NCBI RefSeq assembly: GCF_000337415.1
Contig: NZ_AOJD01000045.1
Location: 51,990 to 115,989, forward strand
DNA from: Halorubrum tebenquichense DSM 14210
Lineage (GTDB): Archaea > Halobacteriota > Halobacteria > Halobacteriales > Haloferacaceae
Length of the DNA stretch: 64,000 bases
Reading direction: 5' to 3'
This document shows, piece after piece, positions 53,252 through 62,778 of this stretch; position 1 is the first letter of the stretch, and every line of letters starts with the position of its first letter. The notes beneath the pieces were generated by a model. That model ran no database searches. It saw only the letters and a list, made by a program, of their open reading frames with translations, and was not told the DNA's origin. A program made the translations under genes and the position numbers.

Positions 53252-54310
53252 ATGAGTCTGGACGCGGACTGGCGAGCCGACGTCGACGCGGTCGACGCGG
53301 CCCTCATCGACGAGTACCAGAGCGGCTTTCCCGTCGAGTCGTACCCGTTCGAGCGGGTCGCCCGCGAGGTCGCGGCCGAGACGGGGGTCGACCTCGACGC
53401 CGACGCCGTCCTCGACCGCGTCCGCGACCTCCGCGAGCGCGGCGTGTTCCGCCGGTTCGGCGCGGTCCTCAACCCGCCGGTCATCGGCTCCTCGACGCTC
53501 GCGGCGGTGCGCGCGCCCGAGGACCGCTTCGACGAGGTCGCCGAGGTCATCAACGGCTACCGGCAGGTGAACCACAACTACCGCCGCGACCACGAGTGGA
53601 ACCAGTGGTTCGTCGTCACCGCCGGCTCCCGCGGGCGGCGCGACGCGATCCTCGCGGAGATCGAGGAGCGCACCGGCTGCGAGGTGCTGGCGCTCCCGAT
53701 GCTCACGGACTACTATATCGACCTGGAGTTCCCCGTCGTCAACGGCGACCGGTTCGCGCGGGAGTCGCTGGAGGAGACGGACGTCTCCGCCACCCGCATC
53801 TCCGAGAACGCCCGCGGCGACCTGAGCGCGCTGGAGGCCGACCTCCTCTTAGCGATTCAGGACGGCTTCCCGCTGTCGGCGACTCCCTACGCCGACGTGG
53901 CGGCGGCAATCGACGCCGACGTCGACGACGTCCTCGCCGCGGTCGAGCGACTGCTCGCGGACGGCTGTATCAAGCGGATCGGCTGTATCGTCAACCACGT
54001 CGTCACCGGCTTCACGAACAACTGTATGGTGGTCTGGGACGTGCCCGACGACGAACTCGACGAACGCGGCGAGGCGGTCGGGAGCCTCCCGTACGTCACT
54101 CTCTGTTACCACCGGCCGCGCCGCCCCGACCAGGACTGGGAGTACAACCTGTTCACGATGATCCACGGCCGCGAGGCGGACGCGGTCGACGCGAAGATCG
54201 ACGAACTGGCGGCCGAGCACCTCCCCTTCTCACACGAGCGGCTCTACTCGACGGAGACGCTGAAACAGACCGGCGCGCGGTACGAGGACCTCGTCGCCGA
54301 CGCGGAATAA
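53252..54310 (+). CDS. ahbAB: sirohaem decarboxylase, AhbA-AhbB fusion (Lrp/AsnC-like)
   Basis: A 352-residue protein of two tandem AsnC-like units. Unit one covers about residues 10-165 (winged helix, then VNHNYRRDHEWNQWFVVTA). Unit two covers about 190-345 (winged helix, then TLCYHRPRRPDQDWEYNLFTMIHG). In sirohaem decarboxylases the HNYxR and YHR regions lie at the active site that converts sirohaem to didecarboxysirohaem in the alternative haem pathway. In bacteria and methanogens the two are separate genes forming a heterodimer. Here they are one chain. Older annotations would call it an Lrp-type regulator. It is monocistronic. Confidence 0.83.
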   Translation: MSLDADWRADVDAVDAALIDEYQSGFPVESYPFERVAREVAAETGVDLDADAVLDRVRDLRERGVFRRFGAVLNPPVIGSSTLAAVRAPEDRFDEVAEVINGYRQVNHNYRRDHEWNQWFVVTAGSRGRRDAILAEIEERTGCEVLALPMLTDYYIDLEFPVVNGDRFARESLEETDVSATRISENARGDLSALEADLLLAIQDGFPLSATPYADVAAAIDADVDDVLAAVERLLADGCIKRIGCIVNHVVTGFTNNCMVVWDVPDDELDERGEAVGSLPYVTLCYHRPRRPDQDWEYNLFTMIHGREADAVDAKIDELAAEHLPFSHERLYSTETLKQTGARYEDLVADAE

Positions 54311-54423
54311 GTGGGCCCGGATCCGTTGAATTCCGACTTCCGGACACTTCGCCGTTCGGAACGGCAGGCAGATCGCGAGTGCGAACTGAGCGCTGGATCT
54401 CTTCCCAATTTCAGCTGAGGTCC

Positions 54424-54609
54424 TCATCCGCGGACGAGTGGCGTCGCAAACGCGTACAGACAAGCGGTTAGGCTGATGACGGAGAAAACGGGCGCTACCC
54501 GGTCCCCGTCGATAACGAAACCAGCCGTGAGGACGGAGAGCGCCACGGCGACGAGGGCTATGCCGATGAAACGGAGGTGTACAAGGATCTCCTCTTGTTC
54601 GCGGGACAT
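54424..54609 (-). CDS. small two-helix membrane protein
   Basis: A 61-residue protein with a short acidic N-terminus (MSREQEEILVHLRF) and two hydrophobic segments (about residues 15-33 and 40-57). No family was recognised. The local base composition is less GC-rich than its neighbours. Frames starting further upstream (about 54690) are possible, but the helix-bearing part is well defined from the ATG at 54609. It lies downstream of the phototaxis pair and could belong to the same transcript, though a 212-base gap separates them. Confidence 0.5.
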   Translation of the reverse strand: MSREQEEILVHLRFIGIALVAVALSVLTAGFVIDGDRVAPVFSVISLTACLYAFATPLVRG

Positions 54610-54821
54610 GGACGGGATAGAGATCGACTCGGAATCAGTTTTGTGGAACAGAAAACGTTCATCCGGCACACTTGACTCGGACGTCACAGCATAGTTCGGT
54701 TCTTCGTCGGTCTCTGTGTCTCGTCCGGCGAACCCGTATCGAGCGACTGAGGCCTTACTGTATCGGGTGTTGTGGGCCTCAACAACGCCGGAGTAACTCG
54801 AAAAACGGCCTCGGCTTCCGC

Positions 54822-55574
54822 TCAGTCGTCGCTCGGCTCCGCGACGGCCGCGCCCGACGACTCGACCGCCGCCGCGCCGCTCGCCTCGCCGAGGCCGAGT
54901 CGGTCGAGCGCGTCCGCGCCCGCGACGGCGACCGCGACGAACCCGACCTTGGAGACCACGTCGAGGTAGACGAACACGAGCATCTCCGTCGCGGGCGTCA
55001 GGATTCCGAACCCGGTCGGGGCGAGCAGCCACACCACGGGGTACAGCGTCCACAGGACCACGGTGATGTTCCGGAGCGTCCCGAAGACGGCGCGAACCCG
55101 GTCGCACTCCGCCGACGCCGACCGCGGCAGCGTGACGAGCAGGCCGTACACCAGCGCGGCGTAGGCCGCGCCGGCGACGCCGAACGCGACCCACGAGACC
55201 GTCCCGGTCGTCGCGGCCGCGACGACCCCGCCGGCGATGATCACCACGTCGACCGCGATCAGCCCGCCGAGCACCCTGCGCGGCGGTCGCGCGAGGAGCC
55301 CGAGATAGAGGATCAGGAGCGGCGTCGTCACGAGCCAGTCGAGGTACCGCGCCGCCTCGATCTCCCCGCTGGGGGTCGAGGCGACGCCGAACCCGAGCGC
55401 CATCGCCAAGTACGCCAGCGCCGCGACGCCGGTGACCCCGGCGAGGGTGGCGTAGTGACGCGCGTGGGAGTCGCCGTCCCCCGACCCCGCGAGCCAGCGC
55501 CACAGCGGGGGCACGGTGCCCGCCCCCATGGTCAAAGCGCCGATCCACGCCCAGAGGGCGGTGTCGGCGATCAT
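54822..55574 (-). CDS. sop2: sensory rhodopsin II (phoborhodopsin)
   Basis: A 250-residue seven-helix retinal protein. Helix C has [15 protein letters not shown] (about residue 76): the Asp counter-ion is kept, and the proton-donor position of pumps is Tyr, which marks a sensor. Helix F has [11 protein letters not shown] with the conserved Tyr of the signalling bond, and helix G has [10 protein letters not shown] with the retinal Lys. The Thr before that Lys in the pharaonis protein is Ser here. It overlaps the transducer gene by four bases and follows it, the usual htrII-sopII order. It senses blue-green light and drives photophobic responses. Confidence 0.88.
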   Translation of the reverse strand: MIADTALWAWIGALTMGAGTVPPLWRWLAGSGDGDSHARHYATLAGVTGVAALAYLAMALGFGVASTPSGEIEAARYLDWLVTTPLLILYLGLLARPPRRVLGGLIAVDVVIIAGGVVAAATTGTVSWVAFGVAGAAYAALVYGLLVTLPRSASAECDRVRAVFGTLRNITVVLWTLYPVVWLLAPTGFGILTPATEMLVFVYLDVVSKVGFVAVAVAGADALDRLGLGEASGAAAVESSGAAVAEPSDD

Positions 55575-57226
55575 CTCGACGCACCCCCGTCGGCGTCGTC
55601 GCCGTTCGGCGCGCCGCCGCCGAAGTAGAACTCGCCCCCGTCGGAGACGACGGTCTCGGCCCCGGTCGCGGCGTCGCCGTCGCCCGGCCCCGAGAGGCCG
55701 CCCTCGGCGGTGTCGAACGAGAACCCGTCGACGGCGCTCCTGAGCGCCCGCGCCCGCTCCGAGAGCGACCCGGCGGCGGTCTCGACGGCCCCGAGCGTCT
55801 CCTCCTGTTCGTCGACCGCGCCGGTCACGTCGCCCGCCGCGCTCGCCGTCTGGGCGCTGATCGCGGAGACGTCCTCGACGTGACCGACGACCGCGTCGAC
55901 GGAGTCCGCCTGCGTCTCGGTCGCGTCGGTGATCTCGGCCATGCTCCTGTCGGTCCGCTCCGAGGCCTCCGCGAGCCGTTCGAGCGCGTCGATCGACGTC
56001 TCGACGGTGTCGACCCCGGCGGAGATCCGTTCCTCGGTGCGAGCCATCGCGGCCGCGCCGGTCTCGGCGCGCTCCTGGACCGCGTGGATCCGGGCCTCGA
56101 TCTCGCTCGCGGACTTCTGGGTCTCCTCCGCGAGCGACTTCACCTCCTCGGCGACGACCGCGAAGCCGGCCCCGTCGGCACCGGAGCGGGCCGCCTCGAT
56201 CGACGCGTTCAGCGCCAGCAGGTTCGTCTGCTCCGCGATCTCCGAGATGGTGTCGACCACCTCGCCGATCTCCTCAACCTCCTCGGCCAGCGCCTCGACC
56301 TCCGCGGTCGTCTCCGCGGTCGTCTCCTCGACCGCGTCCATCTCGTCGAGCGCCTCCTCGGCCGCCTCGCGGCCCTCGTCGCCGACCGCGGCCGCGTGTT
56401 CGGCGGTCTCCGCGACGTCGGTGACCGTCGAGGCCACCTCCTCCGCGGAGGAGGCGAGGCTCTCGGCCTCGTCCGTCGCCGCCCGGAGGTCGTCGCGCTG
56501 GGTCCGCGCACCCTCCGCGATCTCCGAAACCGCCTCGGAGACGGTTCCGGTCGTCGCCCGCAGGCTGTCGGTGCGGTCGTCGACCCGCCCGGCCACGTCG
56601 GCGGTGTCCTCCGCGACGGTCGCGACCGAGGCGACGGTTCCCTCAAGCTCTTCGGCCATCTCGTTGAACGCGGTCCCGACCCGAGCCATCGCCTCGTTGT
56701 CGCTCGCCGGGTCGACCCGCCGCGTCAGGTCGCCGTCGGCGAGCGCGCGCATCGCGGTCTCGTACTCCGTCGCCTTCCGCTCTACCGTCTCGGCGCGCGC
56801 GTCGGCCTCTCGTCGCGCTTCCTCGGCCTCCTCGCGCGCCCGTTCCGCGTCGTCGATCTCCGAACGCAGCGAGCCGCGCATCTCGTCGAACGCGCCGAAC
56901 AGGCGGCCGATCTCGTCTGGCCGGCCGGACTCCAACTCGACCGCGAGGTCGCCGTCGGCCATCCGATCGGCCTTCCCGGTGAGCTGCCGGAGCGCGATGA
57001 CCGTGTTCGAGCCGACGGTGACGCCGATGAGCGCCAGCCCGATCACCGTCAGTAGCGACATGCCGACGAGCCCCGAGCGGACCTCCGCCCCGGCCGGACC
57101 GAGCTCCGTCGCCCTGAGATATACGACCGCCCCGTACGCCACCGAAACCCCCGTGACCGCGACCAGCGACAGCGCGAGCCGTGTGCCGTAGCTGGACCGA
57201 ACTCTCTCGACCGGTCCCTTGTCCAT
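55571..57226 (-). CDS. htr2: sensory rhodopsin II transducer (HtrII)
   Basis: A 551-residue membrane transducer. TM1 (about residues 17-38) and TM2 (about 54-77) are joined by a loop of only about 15 residues, so there is no chemical sensor domain. A HAMP domain (about 78-130), a second HAMP-like segment (about 155-210) and a long coiled coil follow. The signalling tip is [18 protein letters not shown] (about 340), with Glu/Gln pairs for methylation. The C-terminus is Gly/Asp-rich. It forms a complex with the rhodopsin encoded next and signals to CheA. ATG 57226 is chosen from the TATA box at 57254-57261 (leaderless). Confidence 0.9.
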   Translation of the reverse strand: MDKGPVERVRSSYGTRLALSLVAVTGVSVAYGAVVYLRATELGPAGAEVRSGLVGMSLLTVIGLALIGVTVGSNTVIALRQLTGKADRMADGDLAVELESGRPDEIGRLFGAFDEMRGSLRSEIDDAERAREEAEEARREADARAETVERKATEYETAMRALADGDLTRRVDPASDNEAMARVGTAFNEMAEELEGTVASVATVAEDTADVAGRVDDRTDSLRATTGTVSEAVSEIAEGARTQRDDLRAATDEAESLASSAEEVASTVTDVAETAEHAAAVGDEGREAAEEALDEMDAVEETTAETTAEVEALAEEVEEIGEVVDTISEIAEQTNLLALNASIEAARSGADGAGFAVVAEEVKSLAEETQKSASEIEARIHAVQERAETGAAAMARTEERISAGVDTVETSIDALERLAEASERTDRSMAEITDATETQADSVDAVVGHVEDVSAISAQTASAAGDVTGAVDEQEETLGAVETAAGSLSERARALRSAVDGFSFDTAEGGLSGPGDGDAATGAETVVSDGGEFYFGGGAPNGDDADGGASR

Positions 57227-57253
57227 GATGTACCCGTCCGGAACCATCCGACC

Positions 57254-57261
57254 GGTATAAT
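57254..57261 (-). promoter_or_regulatory. TATA box of the htr2-sop2 operon
   Basis: Reads attatacc on the minus strand, ending 27 bases before the ATG at 57226. This spacing supports a leaderless mRNA for the phototaxis pair. Confidence 0.6.
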
Positions 57262-57345
57262 CGCTCGCCGTCAGCAATCACTCGTGATAATCGATCGGCC
57301 GCCGGGACGGTCGGATTTTTCCGGCCGCCGGGGGAACGGTCGGGC

Positions 57346-58152
57346 ATGGCAGACGCCTTCGACCGACTCGGCTACGGGACGTACAAGCTGGCGGACGGCG
57401 AGGAGTGCGCCGAGGGGGTCGCTCACGCGGTCGACACCGGCTACCGCCACGTCGACACCGCGCAGGGATACGACAACGAGGCCTCGGTCGGCGACGGGAT
57501 CGACCGGAGCGGCGTCGACCGCGACGACCTGTTCGTCGCGACGAAGCTCTCGACGGACAACCTCTCGTACGACGACGCGGTCGAGACCGCGCGCGCCAGC
57601 CGCGACCGGCTCGGCGTCGACTCGATCGACCTGCTGTACGTCCACTGGCCGATCAACAGCTACGACCCCGCGGAGACGCTGCCCGCGCTCGACGACCTCG
57701 TCGACGACGGCGTGATAGACCGGATCGGCCTCTCGAACTTCGAGCCGGACCAGCTCGACGAGGCGATCGACCGCCTCGACCACGACCTGTTCGCCCACCA
57801 AGTCGAGTGTCACCCGCTCCTCCAGCAGGAGACGCTCCGCGAGTACGCCGTCGAGCACGACCACTGGCTCGTCGCCTACTCGCCGATCGCGCGCAACCGC
57901 GTCGCCGACGTCGACGCGCTCCGGGAGATCGCCGACGCGCACGACGCGACCCCGGCGCAAGTGAGCCTCGCGTGGCTGCTCTCGAAGGAGCGCGTCGCGC
58001 CCATCCCGAAGGCGGCCGACGTCGGCCACGTCGCGGACAACTGGGCCGCCCGCGAGATCGACCTGACGGCCGACCAGATCGCCCGGATCGACGCGCTCGA
58101 CCGCGGCGAACGCGTCGTGGACTTCGAGGAGGCCCCGTGGAACGCGGCCTGA
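57346..58152 (+). CDS. aldo/keto reductase
   Basis: A 268-residue TIM-barrel oxidoreductase using NADPH. The catalytic tetrad is seen: Asp and Tyr in YRHVDTAQGYDNE (about residues 32-44), Lys in VATKLS (about 64) and His in YVHWP (about 98). Cofactor-binding pieces are LSNFEPDQLDEA and the IPKAADVGHVADN loop near the C-terminus (about 225). Family members reduce aldehydes and ketones such as methylglyoxal or sugars; the substrate is unknown. It is divergent from htr2, with a Rho-independent-looking GC-rich spacer and no shared motif. Confidence 0.92.
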   Translation: MADAFDRLGYGTYKLADGEECAEGVAHAVDTGYRHVDTAQGYDNEASVGDGIDRSGVDRDDLFVATKLSTDNLSYDDAVETARASRDRLGVDSIDLLYVHWPINSYDPAETLPALDDLVDDGVIDRIGLSNFEPDQLDEAIDRLDHDLFAHQVECHPLLQQETLREYAVEHDHWLVAYSPIARNRVADVDALREIADAHDATPAQVSLAWLLSKERVAPIPKAADVGHVADNWAAREIDLTADQIARIDALDRGERVVDFEEAPWNAA

Positions 58153-58225
58153 CCTCCGGAGCGCTCAATACCGGTATTGTCCCCTCATAGTCGGTTTAAC
58201 GGACCCTCCGACCCAACGCTCGACC

Positions 58226-58456
58226 GTGCCGGACCCGAACCTCGACCCCGACGCCGCCCGGACCCGCGACGCCCGCCCCGCGGCCGACGTCGCTGACGCC
58301 GAGGGGGAGTCCGGCCCCCGCGACTGCCCGGCCCTCCCCGCGGCGACGCCGGACGCCGACGCGGTGTTCGAGCGGCTCCGGACGCTCGCCGTCGTCGCCG
58401 GTTTCCTCGGTCTCCTCCTGACGCTGATCGCGGCGGAACTGCTCGTCCGGATCTGA
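58226..58456 (+). CDS. small C-terminally anchored membrane protein
   Basis: A 76-residue protein, acidic and Ala/Pro-rich for about 50 residues, then one hydrophobic helix (LAVVAGFLGLLLTLIAAELLV) and a two-residue end. The plan is that of a tail-anchored protein facing the cytoplasm. The GTG at 58226 lies about 28 bases after a TATA-like run (cggtttaacg), suggesting a leaderless message. No family was recognised. Confidence 0.6.
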   Translation: MPDPNLDPDAARTRDARPAADVADAEGESGPRDCPALPAATPDADAVFERLRTLAVVAGFLGLLLTLIAAELLVRI

Positions 58457-58585
58457 GCCGCGCCATCGCCCGAACCGAAACTGAACGCGAGATGCCTCGA
58501 TCCGGGGACCAAGTCCGCCCTCCCCGCGGGTTTCACTTCCGCTTTCGGGCGCGTTTTTAAAAGGTGCGGGCACGACACTCCGCAC

Positions 58586-58987
58586 ATGGCCCAGTCCACG
58601 TTCGACGACGACGACCTGTTCGGCGAGGCGGCCGCGGAGACGCGCGCGGAGGTCGAGGAACACCTCGCCGCGGCGCGCGAGGAGCTCCCGGACCCGGACG
58701 CGGTGTGGGAGACGGACGCGGACAACGTGCTCGGCGCGCTCAACGGGCTGAAGTCCGCGCTCGACGCCGGCGACGCGGTCGACAGCGTGCGCTCGGCGAA
58801 GAAGGCGTACGTCCTCGGCGAGCGCGCCGACGCCTTCGACGACGCCGAGGACCTCGAAGCGGAGATTGAGGAGCTCGAATCGCTCGTCGGCGACATCGAG
58901 AGCGCCGCCGACGAGGTGGCCTCGCTCACGGGCACGGTCCCCGCGATCCGCGGAGCGCTTCAGGACGCGGCCGACGACGACGAGTAG
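58586..58987 (+). CDS. acidic helical protein (DUF5790-like)
   Basis: A 133-residue, very acidic, fully helical protein. The start FDDDDLFGEAA is followed by long amphipathic helices (ETRAEVEEHLAAAREEL, LGALNGLKSALDAGDAV, EDLEAEIEELESLVGDI) and ends DAADDDE. My memory places similar proteins in DUF5790, a haloarchaeal family without a known function. A strong TATA-like box (gtttttaaaagg, about 58552) precedes the ATG by about 25-30 bases. It probably acts as a coiled-coil or helical-bundle adaptor; no partner is evident. Confidence 0.68.
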   Translation: MAQSTFDDDDLFGEAAAETRAEVEEHLAAAREELPDPDAVWETDADNVLGALNGLKSALDAGDAVDSVRSAKKAYVLGERADAFDDAEDLEAEIEELESLVGDIESAADEVASLTGTVPAIRGALQDAADDDE

Positions 58988-59003
58988 CCCTTCGCGGCCC
59001 TTT

Positions 59004-59780
59004 TCACTCCGCGTCTCGCTCGACGACCGCCGCCGCCAACTCCGCGAGCGCGTCGCTCGCCCGGCCGAGCAGGAGTTCCCCGCGCTCCGCGTCGCCGTCC
59101 CGCGGGTCGCCGACGACGCCGTTGTCGGTGAACTCGTCGGCGTCGTGCGCGAGGTTCACGCCCGAGACCCACTCGCCCCACCGGTCGGCCGCGCCCGCGC
59201 CCGCCTCGTCGACGCGCTCCTCGCGGACCAGGCCCGGATTCGTCGCGCGCAGCAGCGCCGTCTCCAGCGGTCCCGCGTGGCCCATGTCGCTCGCGTGGTC
59301 GCCGACCGCCTCGAACCACGTGAACGCGACCCCGTAGCCGCCGTGGTCGGGATCCCGCGAGAACCGGCGGGCGACCTCCGCGAGCGCCTCAACGTTCCCC
59401 CCGTGCCCGTTGACGGACACGACGCGGTCGACGCCGTGCGCGACCAGCGACTCGGCCGACTCCCGGACGTACGCGCGGAACGTCTCCGGCGAGACCCACA
59501 TCGTCCCGTCGAACGCGCGGTGTTCCTCGGCGACGCCGACCGGGACCGGCGGAGCGACCGCGACCTCGCCGCGGTCGGCGGGCGAGCTTACGCCTGACTC
59601 GCCGCTCTCCTCGCCCCGCTCGTACGCGTCGGCCCCGGCCTCGGCGACGGCGACGGCGTTCAGCGTGTCGGTGCCGAGCGGCGCGTGCGGGCCGTGCTGT
59701 TCCGTGCTGCCGACCGGGAGGAACGCGACGTCGACGTCGGCGTCGCGCGCGTCGGTCCAAGTGACCTCGCTGAGGCGCAT
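59004..59780 (-). CDS. creatininase family amidohydrolase (possible ArfB)
   Basis: A 258-residue protein with the creatininase metal motifs: PVGSTEQHGPHAPLGTDT (about residues 22-39), EEHRAFDGTM (about 85), VNGHGGN (about 123) and HAGPLETALL (about 170). In archaea a branch of this family, ArfB, removes a formyl group in riboflavin and F420 synthesis; another hydrolyses creatinine-like amides. The sequence alone does not decide. It converges with the DUF5790-like gene. The ATG at 59780 is preferred over an upstream basic extension. Confidence 0.85.
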   Translation of the reverse strand: MRLSEVTWTDARDADVDVAFLPVGSTEQHGPHAPLGTDTLNAVAVAEAGADAYERGEESGESGVSSPADRGEVAVAPPVPVGVAEEHRAFDGTMWVSPETFRAYVRESAESLVAHGVDRVVSVNGHGGNVEALAEVARRFSRDPDHGGYGVAFTWFEAVGDHASDMGHAGPLETALLRATNPGLVREERVDEAGAGAADRWGEWVSGVNLAHDADEFTDNGVVGDPRDGDAERGELLLGRASDALAELAAAVVERDAE

Positions 59781-59896
59781 ACGGACACGTCGGCACCCGC
59801 CGTCGTATAGCCGACGGTCACGCTCCGCCCGCCGCTTCGGGCGTCGCAACGCGGTCGACCCCCGGTATTATCCCGGTCCCCGCCGATCGCGATTGT

Positions 59897-60205
59897 ATGG
59901 CCAATGACAACACGGAACTCGGTTCGGAGGGGCCGACCCGGGCTCCGAACGTGTCGTTCGGCCCGCTGAAGCGGGCGCTTCGCGAGCATCGATATCCGGT
60001 GACGGCCGCGGAGCTGATAGAGCAGTACGGCGGCGCTGAACTGGAGACCCGGACGGCGACCGAACGGTTCGCTCGCCTGCTCGAAGACTGCGAGGAGACG
60101 CAGTTCCGGGAGCCGTCGGACGTCCGCGAGGCCGTCCTCGACGCGCTCGGCTACGACGACGCGTCCCCGGATATTGCGCCGGACGACTGGACCTCGCTCC
60201 GGTGA
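59897..60205 (+). CDS. small conserved haloarchaeal protein (DUF5789-like)
   Basis: A 102-residue protein. The central part LKRALREHRYPVTAAELIEQYGG is followed by TERFARLLEDCEETQFREPSDVREAVLDALG. This order resembles DUF5789-type haloarchaeal proteins, whose function is unknown. The TATA box ggtattatcc (59863-59872) lies about 25 bases before the ATG, a leaderless arrangement. It is convergent with the downstream ABC exporter. Confidence 0.68.
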   Translation: MANDNTELGSEGPTRAPNVSFGPLKRALREHRYPVTAAELIEQYGGAELETRTATERFARLLEDCEETQFREPSDVREAVLDALGYDDASPDIAPDDWTSLR

Positions 60206-60251
60206 CGCCTCGGTCAGGCTCTCGGGGCGGCTGGGTCGGCGGCGCTCCCGA

Positions 60252-62222
60252 TCAGTCGTCGTCGGTCTCTGCGTCCTCGACGATCCGCGCCGTGCGCTCC
60301 TGCGCCCGGTCGATGAACTCCTGTGGCAGCTCGTCGATCTCGCCCGCCTGAACGCCCCAGAGGTGCGCGTACAGCCCGTCGTTGTCGAGCAGTTCCTCGT
60401 GGGTGCCCCGCTCCGCGATCCTCCCGCCCTCCAGCACGAGGATGGTGTCCGCGTCCTTGATCGTCGAGAGCCGGTGGGCGATCGCGAACGTCGTCCGGTC
60501 GGCGGTGAGCCGGTCGAGCGAGCGCTGGATCAGCATCTCCGTCTCGGTGTCGACGTCGGAGGTCGCCTCGTCGAGGATGAGGATGTCGGGGTCCTTGAGG
60601 ACCGCGCGGGCGATGGTGACGCGCTGGCGCTGGCCGCCGGAGAGCTTCACGCCGCGCTCGCCGACCATCGTGTCGTAGCCGTCGGGGAGGTTCTCGATGA
60701 AGTCGTGCGCCTCGGCCGCCCGCGCCGCCTCCTCGACCTCCTCGTCGGTCGCGTCGAAGGTCCCGTAGGTGATGTTCTCGCGGACGGTGCCGTAGAACAG
60801 GTACGAGGACTGCCCGACGTAGCCGATCGACCGGCGGAGCGACTTGAGCGTCACGTCGCGGACGTCCTGGCCGTCGATCTCGATCGCGCCTTCGTCGACG
60901 TCGTACATCCGGAGCAGGAGCTTGAGGACGGTCGACTTCCCGGCACCGGTCGGCCCGACCAGCGCGAGCGTCTCGCCGCCCTCGACGGAGAAGTCGACGT
61001 CCTCGATGATCGTCTCATCATCGTAGCCGAAGGAGACGTCGTCGTACACCACGTCCCCGTCGCCGACGACCAGGTCCTCGGCGTCCGGCTCCTCGGCGAG
61101 CCGCGACGGCTCGTCCATCAGGCCGAATATGCGCGCCGAGGAGGCGCGGGCGCGCTGGTACATGTTGATGATCTGGCCGAACTGCGCCATCGGCCAGATG
61201 AACCGCTGCGTGTAGAGGATGAACACGACGAACATCCCGACCGAGAGGTCACCGGTGAACGGTCCCGGCGGCGTGTCTTGGAACACCCAGAGGCCGCCGA
61301 CGACGAACGTGAGCACGAACCCGATGCCGGCGAGCACGCGGAGCGCCGGGAAGAACTTGATCCGCGTCGTGATCGCGTCCCAGTTGGCGTCGAAGTAGTC
61401 CATCGACACGTCGTCGACGCGGTCGGACTCGTAGTGTTCGGTGTTCGACGACTTGATCACCTGAATGCCGCCGAGGTTGTTCTCCAGCCGGGAGTTCATC
61501 TTCCCGACCGACGACCGCACCTCGGCGTACTTCGGCTGGATAATCTTGATGAACAGGTACGTGAACCCGCCGATGACCGGGACGGGGAGCAGCGCGACCA
61601 GGGCGAGTTGCCAGTTGATCCAGAAGAGCAGCACGCCGATGCCGATCACCATCACGGACAGCCGGAACAGGGAGTTCATCCCGTCGTTGAGGAACCGTTC
61701 GAGCCGGTTCACGTCGTTCGAGAGGATGGACATCATCTCCCCGGTCTGCTTGTCCGAGAAGAACTCCATGTTCAGCCGCTGCATCTTGTCGTAGGTGTCC
61801 GTCCGCACGTCGTGCTGGATGTTCTGCGCGAAGGCGTTGAACCCCCAATTACGGATCCAGTGGAACCCCGCCCCGATCCCGAACGCCCCGCCGATGACGG
61901 CGATGGTGAACCAGAACTGCCCCGTCTGGGCCGTCGGCAGCCACACGTCAGGGAGGACGACGAGCGGGATCTGCTCGCTGAACGCGGGCACCTCGCCCGC
62001 CGCCTCCTGCGAGTCGGTATAAAAGATGGCGTCGACGGCGATCCCGAGCATGAGCGGGGGGAGGAGATCGAGGAGTCGCGCGAAGACGCTCGCGAAGACC
62101 CCCACCGTCACCTGCGGGACGTAGTCGCGGCCGTACTCGACGAACAGCCGCTTCATCGGATTCTCTATCTTGTCCCGCTGCTCCTCGAAGGGGTCGTCTT
62201 CTTCCCAGTCGACGCCACTCAT
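60252..62222 (-). CDS. ABC exporter, fused permease and ATPase
   Basis: A 656-residue half-transporter. The N-terminal membrane domain has six helices (about residues 35-350, with loops QTGEMMSILSNDVNRLE typical of coupling helices). The ATPase domain has Walker A GPTGAGKST (about 432), signature LSGGQRQR (about 533), Walker B ILILDEATSDVD (about 553) and the H-loop IAHRLSTI (about 590). It should act as a homodimer, pumping lipids, drugs or peptides out. Length and order fit the MsbA/multidrug class. The substrate is unknown. It is monocistronic. Confidence 0.93.
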   Translation of the reverse strand: MSGVDWEEDDPFEEQRDKIENPMKRLFVEYGRDYVPQVTVGVFASVFARLLDLLPPLMLGIAVDAIFYTDSQEAAGEVPAFSEQIPLVVLPDVWLPTAQTGQFWFTIAVIGGAFGIGAGFHWIRNWGFNAFAQNIQHDVRTDTYDKMQRLNMEFFSDKQTGEMMSILSNDVNRLERFLNDGMNSLFRLSVMVIGIGVLLFWINWQLALVALLPVPVIGGFTYLFIKIIQPKYAEVRSSVGKMNSRLENNLGGIQVIKSSNTEHYESDRVDDVSMDYFDANWDAITTRIKFFPALRVLAGIGFVLTFVVGGLWVFQDTPPGPFTGDLSVGMFVVFILYTQRFIWPMAQFGQIINMYQRARASSARIFGLMDEPSRLAEEPDAEDLVVGDGDVVYDDVSFGYDDETIIEDVDFSVEGGETLALVGPTGAGKSTVLKLLLRMYDVDEGAIEIDGQDVRDVTLKSLRRSIGYVGQSSYLFYGTVRENITYGTFDATDEEVEEAARAAEAHDFIENLPDGYDTMVGERGVKLSGGQRQRVTIARAVLKDPDILILDEATSDVDTETEMLIQRSLDRLTADRTTFAIAHRLSTIKDADTILVLEGGRIAERGTHEELLDNDGLYAHLWGVQAGEIDELPQEFIDRAQERTARIVEDAETDDD

Positions 62223-62363
62223 CGAATTCCCTTATCAGGTAAGCGGGCAAATAGGTTTCCTTCGAACCGAAATGCGTCGGCAGAAAACGCCGGTAACGCG
62301 CGGTCGATCGGGCGATTCGCCCTCGATCGCCTCGGGTGACACCGCCGATCGCGACCCGCGGCG

Positions 62364-62642
62364 TCAGAGGTCCCGCCGCTCGGCCGCGGGGTCGATGCCG
62401 GCGGACTCCAGATCGCCTCGGACGCGACGCCTGAGCGGATCGGGGATGCGCTCGCGCGGGACCGGCGCGGCCGTGCCGGACTCCGCCTCCTCGGTCGGGA
62501 CGGACCAGTAGAGGACGCGCTCCGTCTCGGCGTAGAACTCCACCGCGAACTGCTCGCGGGCCCCCTCGTAGTGGACGCGGGCGGCCGCGCCCTCGGCGCG
62601 CCAGCCCTCCTGTCGGACCAAGGCGGCGATCGGCTCTCGCAT
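62364..62642 (-). CDS. small conserved hypothetical protein
   Basis: A 92-residue basic/acidic protein with a compact mixed fold: ALVRQEGWRAEGAAARVHYEGAREQFAVEF (in parts), ERVLYWSVPTE, then PRERIPDPLRRRVRGDLESAG. Trp/Tyr-rich strands and a final Arg-rich helix suggest a nucleic-acid or protein-binding role, but no family was recognised. The ATG at 62642 is chosen; the longer frame runs through the divergent RNase Z promoter. It is divergent from the RNase Z gene. Confidence 0.65.
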   Translation of the reverse strand: MREPIAALVRQEGWRAEGAAARVHYEGAREQFAVEFYAETERVLYWSVPTEEAESGTAAPVPRERIPDPLRRRVRGDLESAGIDPAAERRDL

Positions 62643-62778
62643 GGCCGCGCTCGGGCCGCCGGCCTCATGTGGGTGTCGGCCGCGCCCCGGCGGCCTCGTC
62701 GACGCGCTCGCCGGCGATCCGGCCGCCTCGTCCGTCCGCATCGACACCGGTTTACAACCGCCGCCCGGACGGATCGCC

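Noticed and set aside
52920..53255. 111-codon frame overlapping the 50-residue DUF7317-like gene
   Set aside because: Arginine-rich in its second half and lacking a conserved-looking start; the frame at 52948 has the recognisable family beginning and a TATA box at the right distance.
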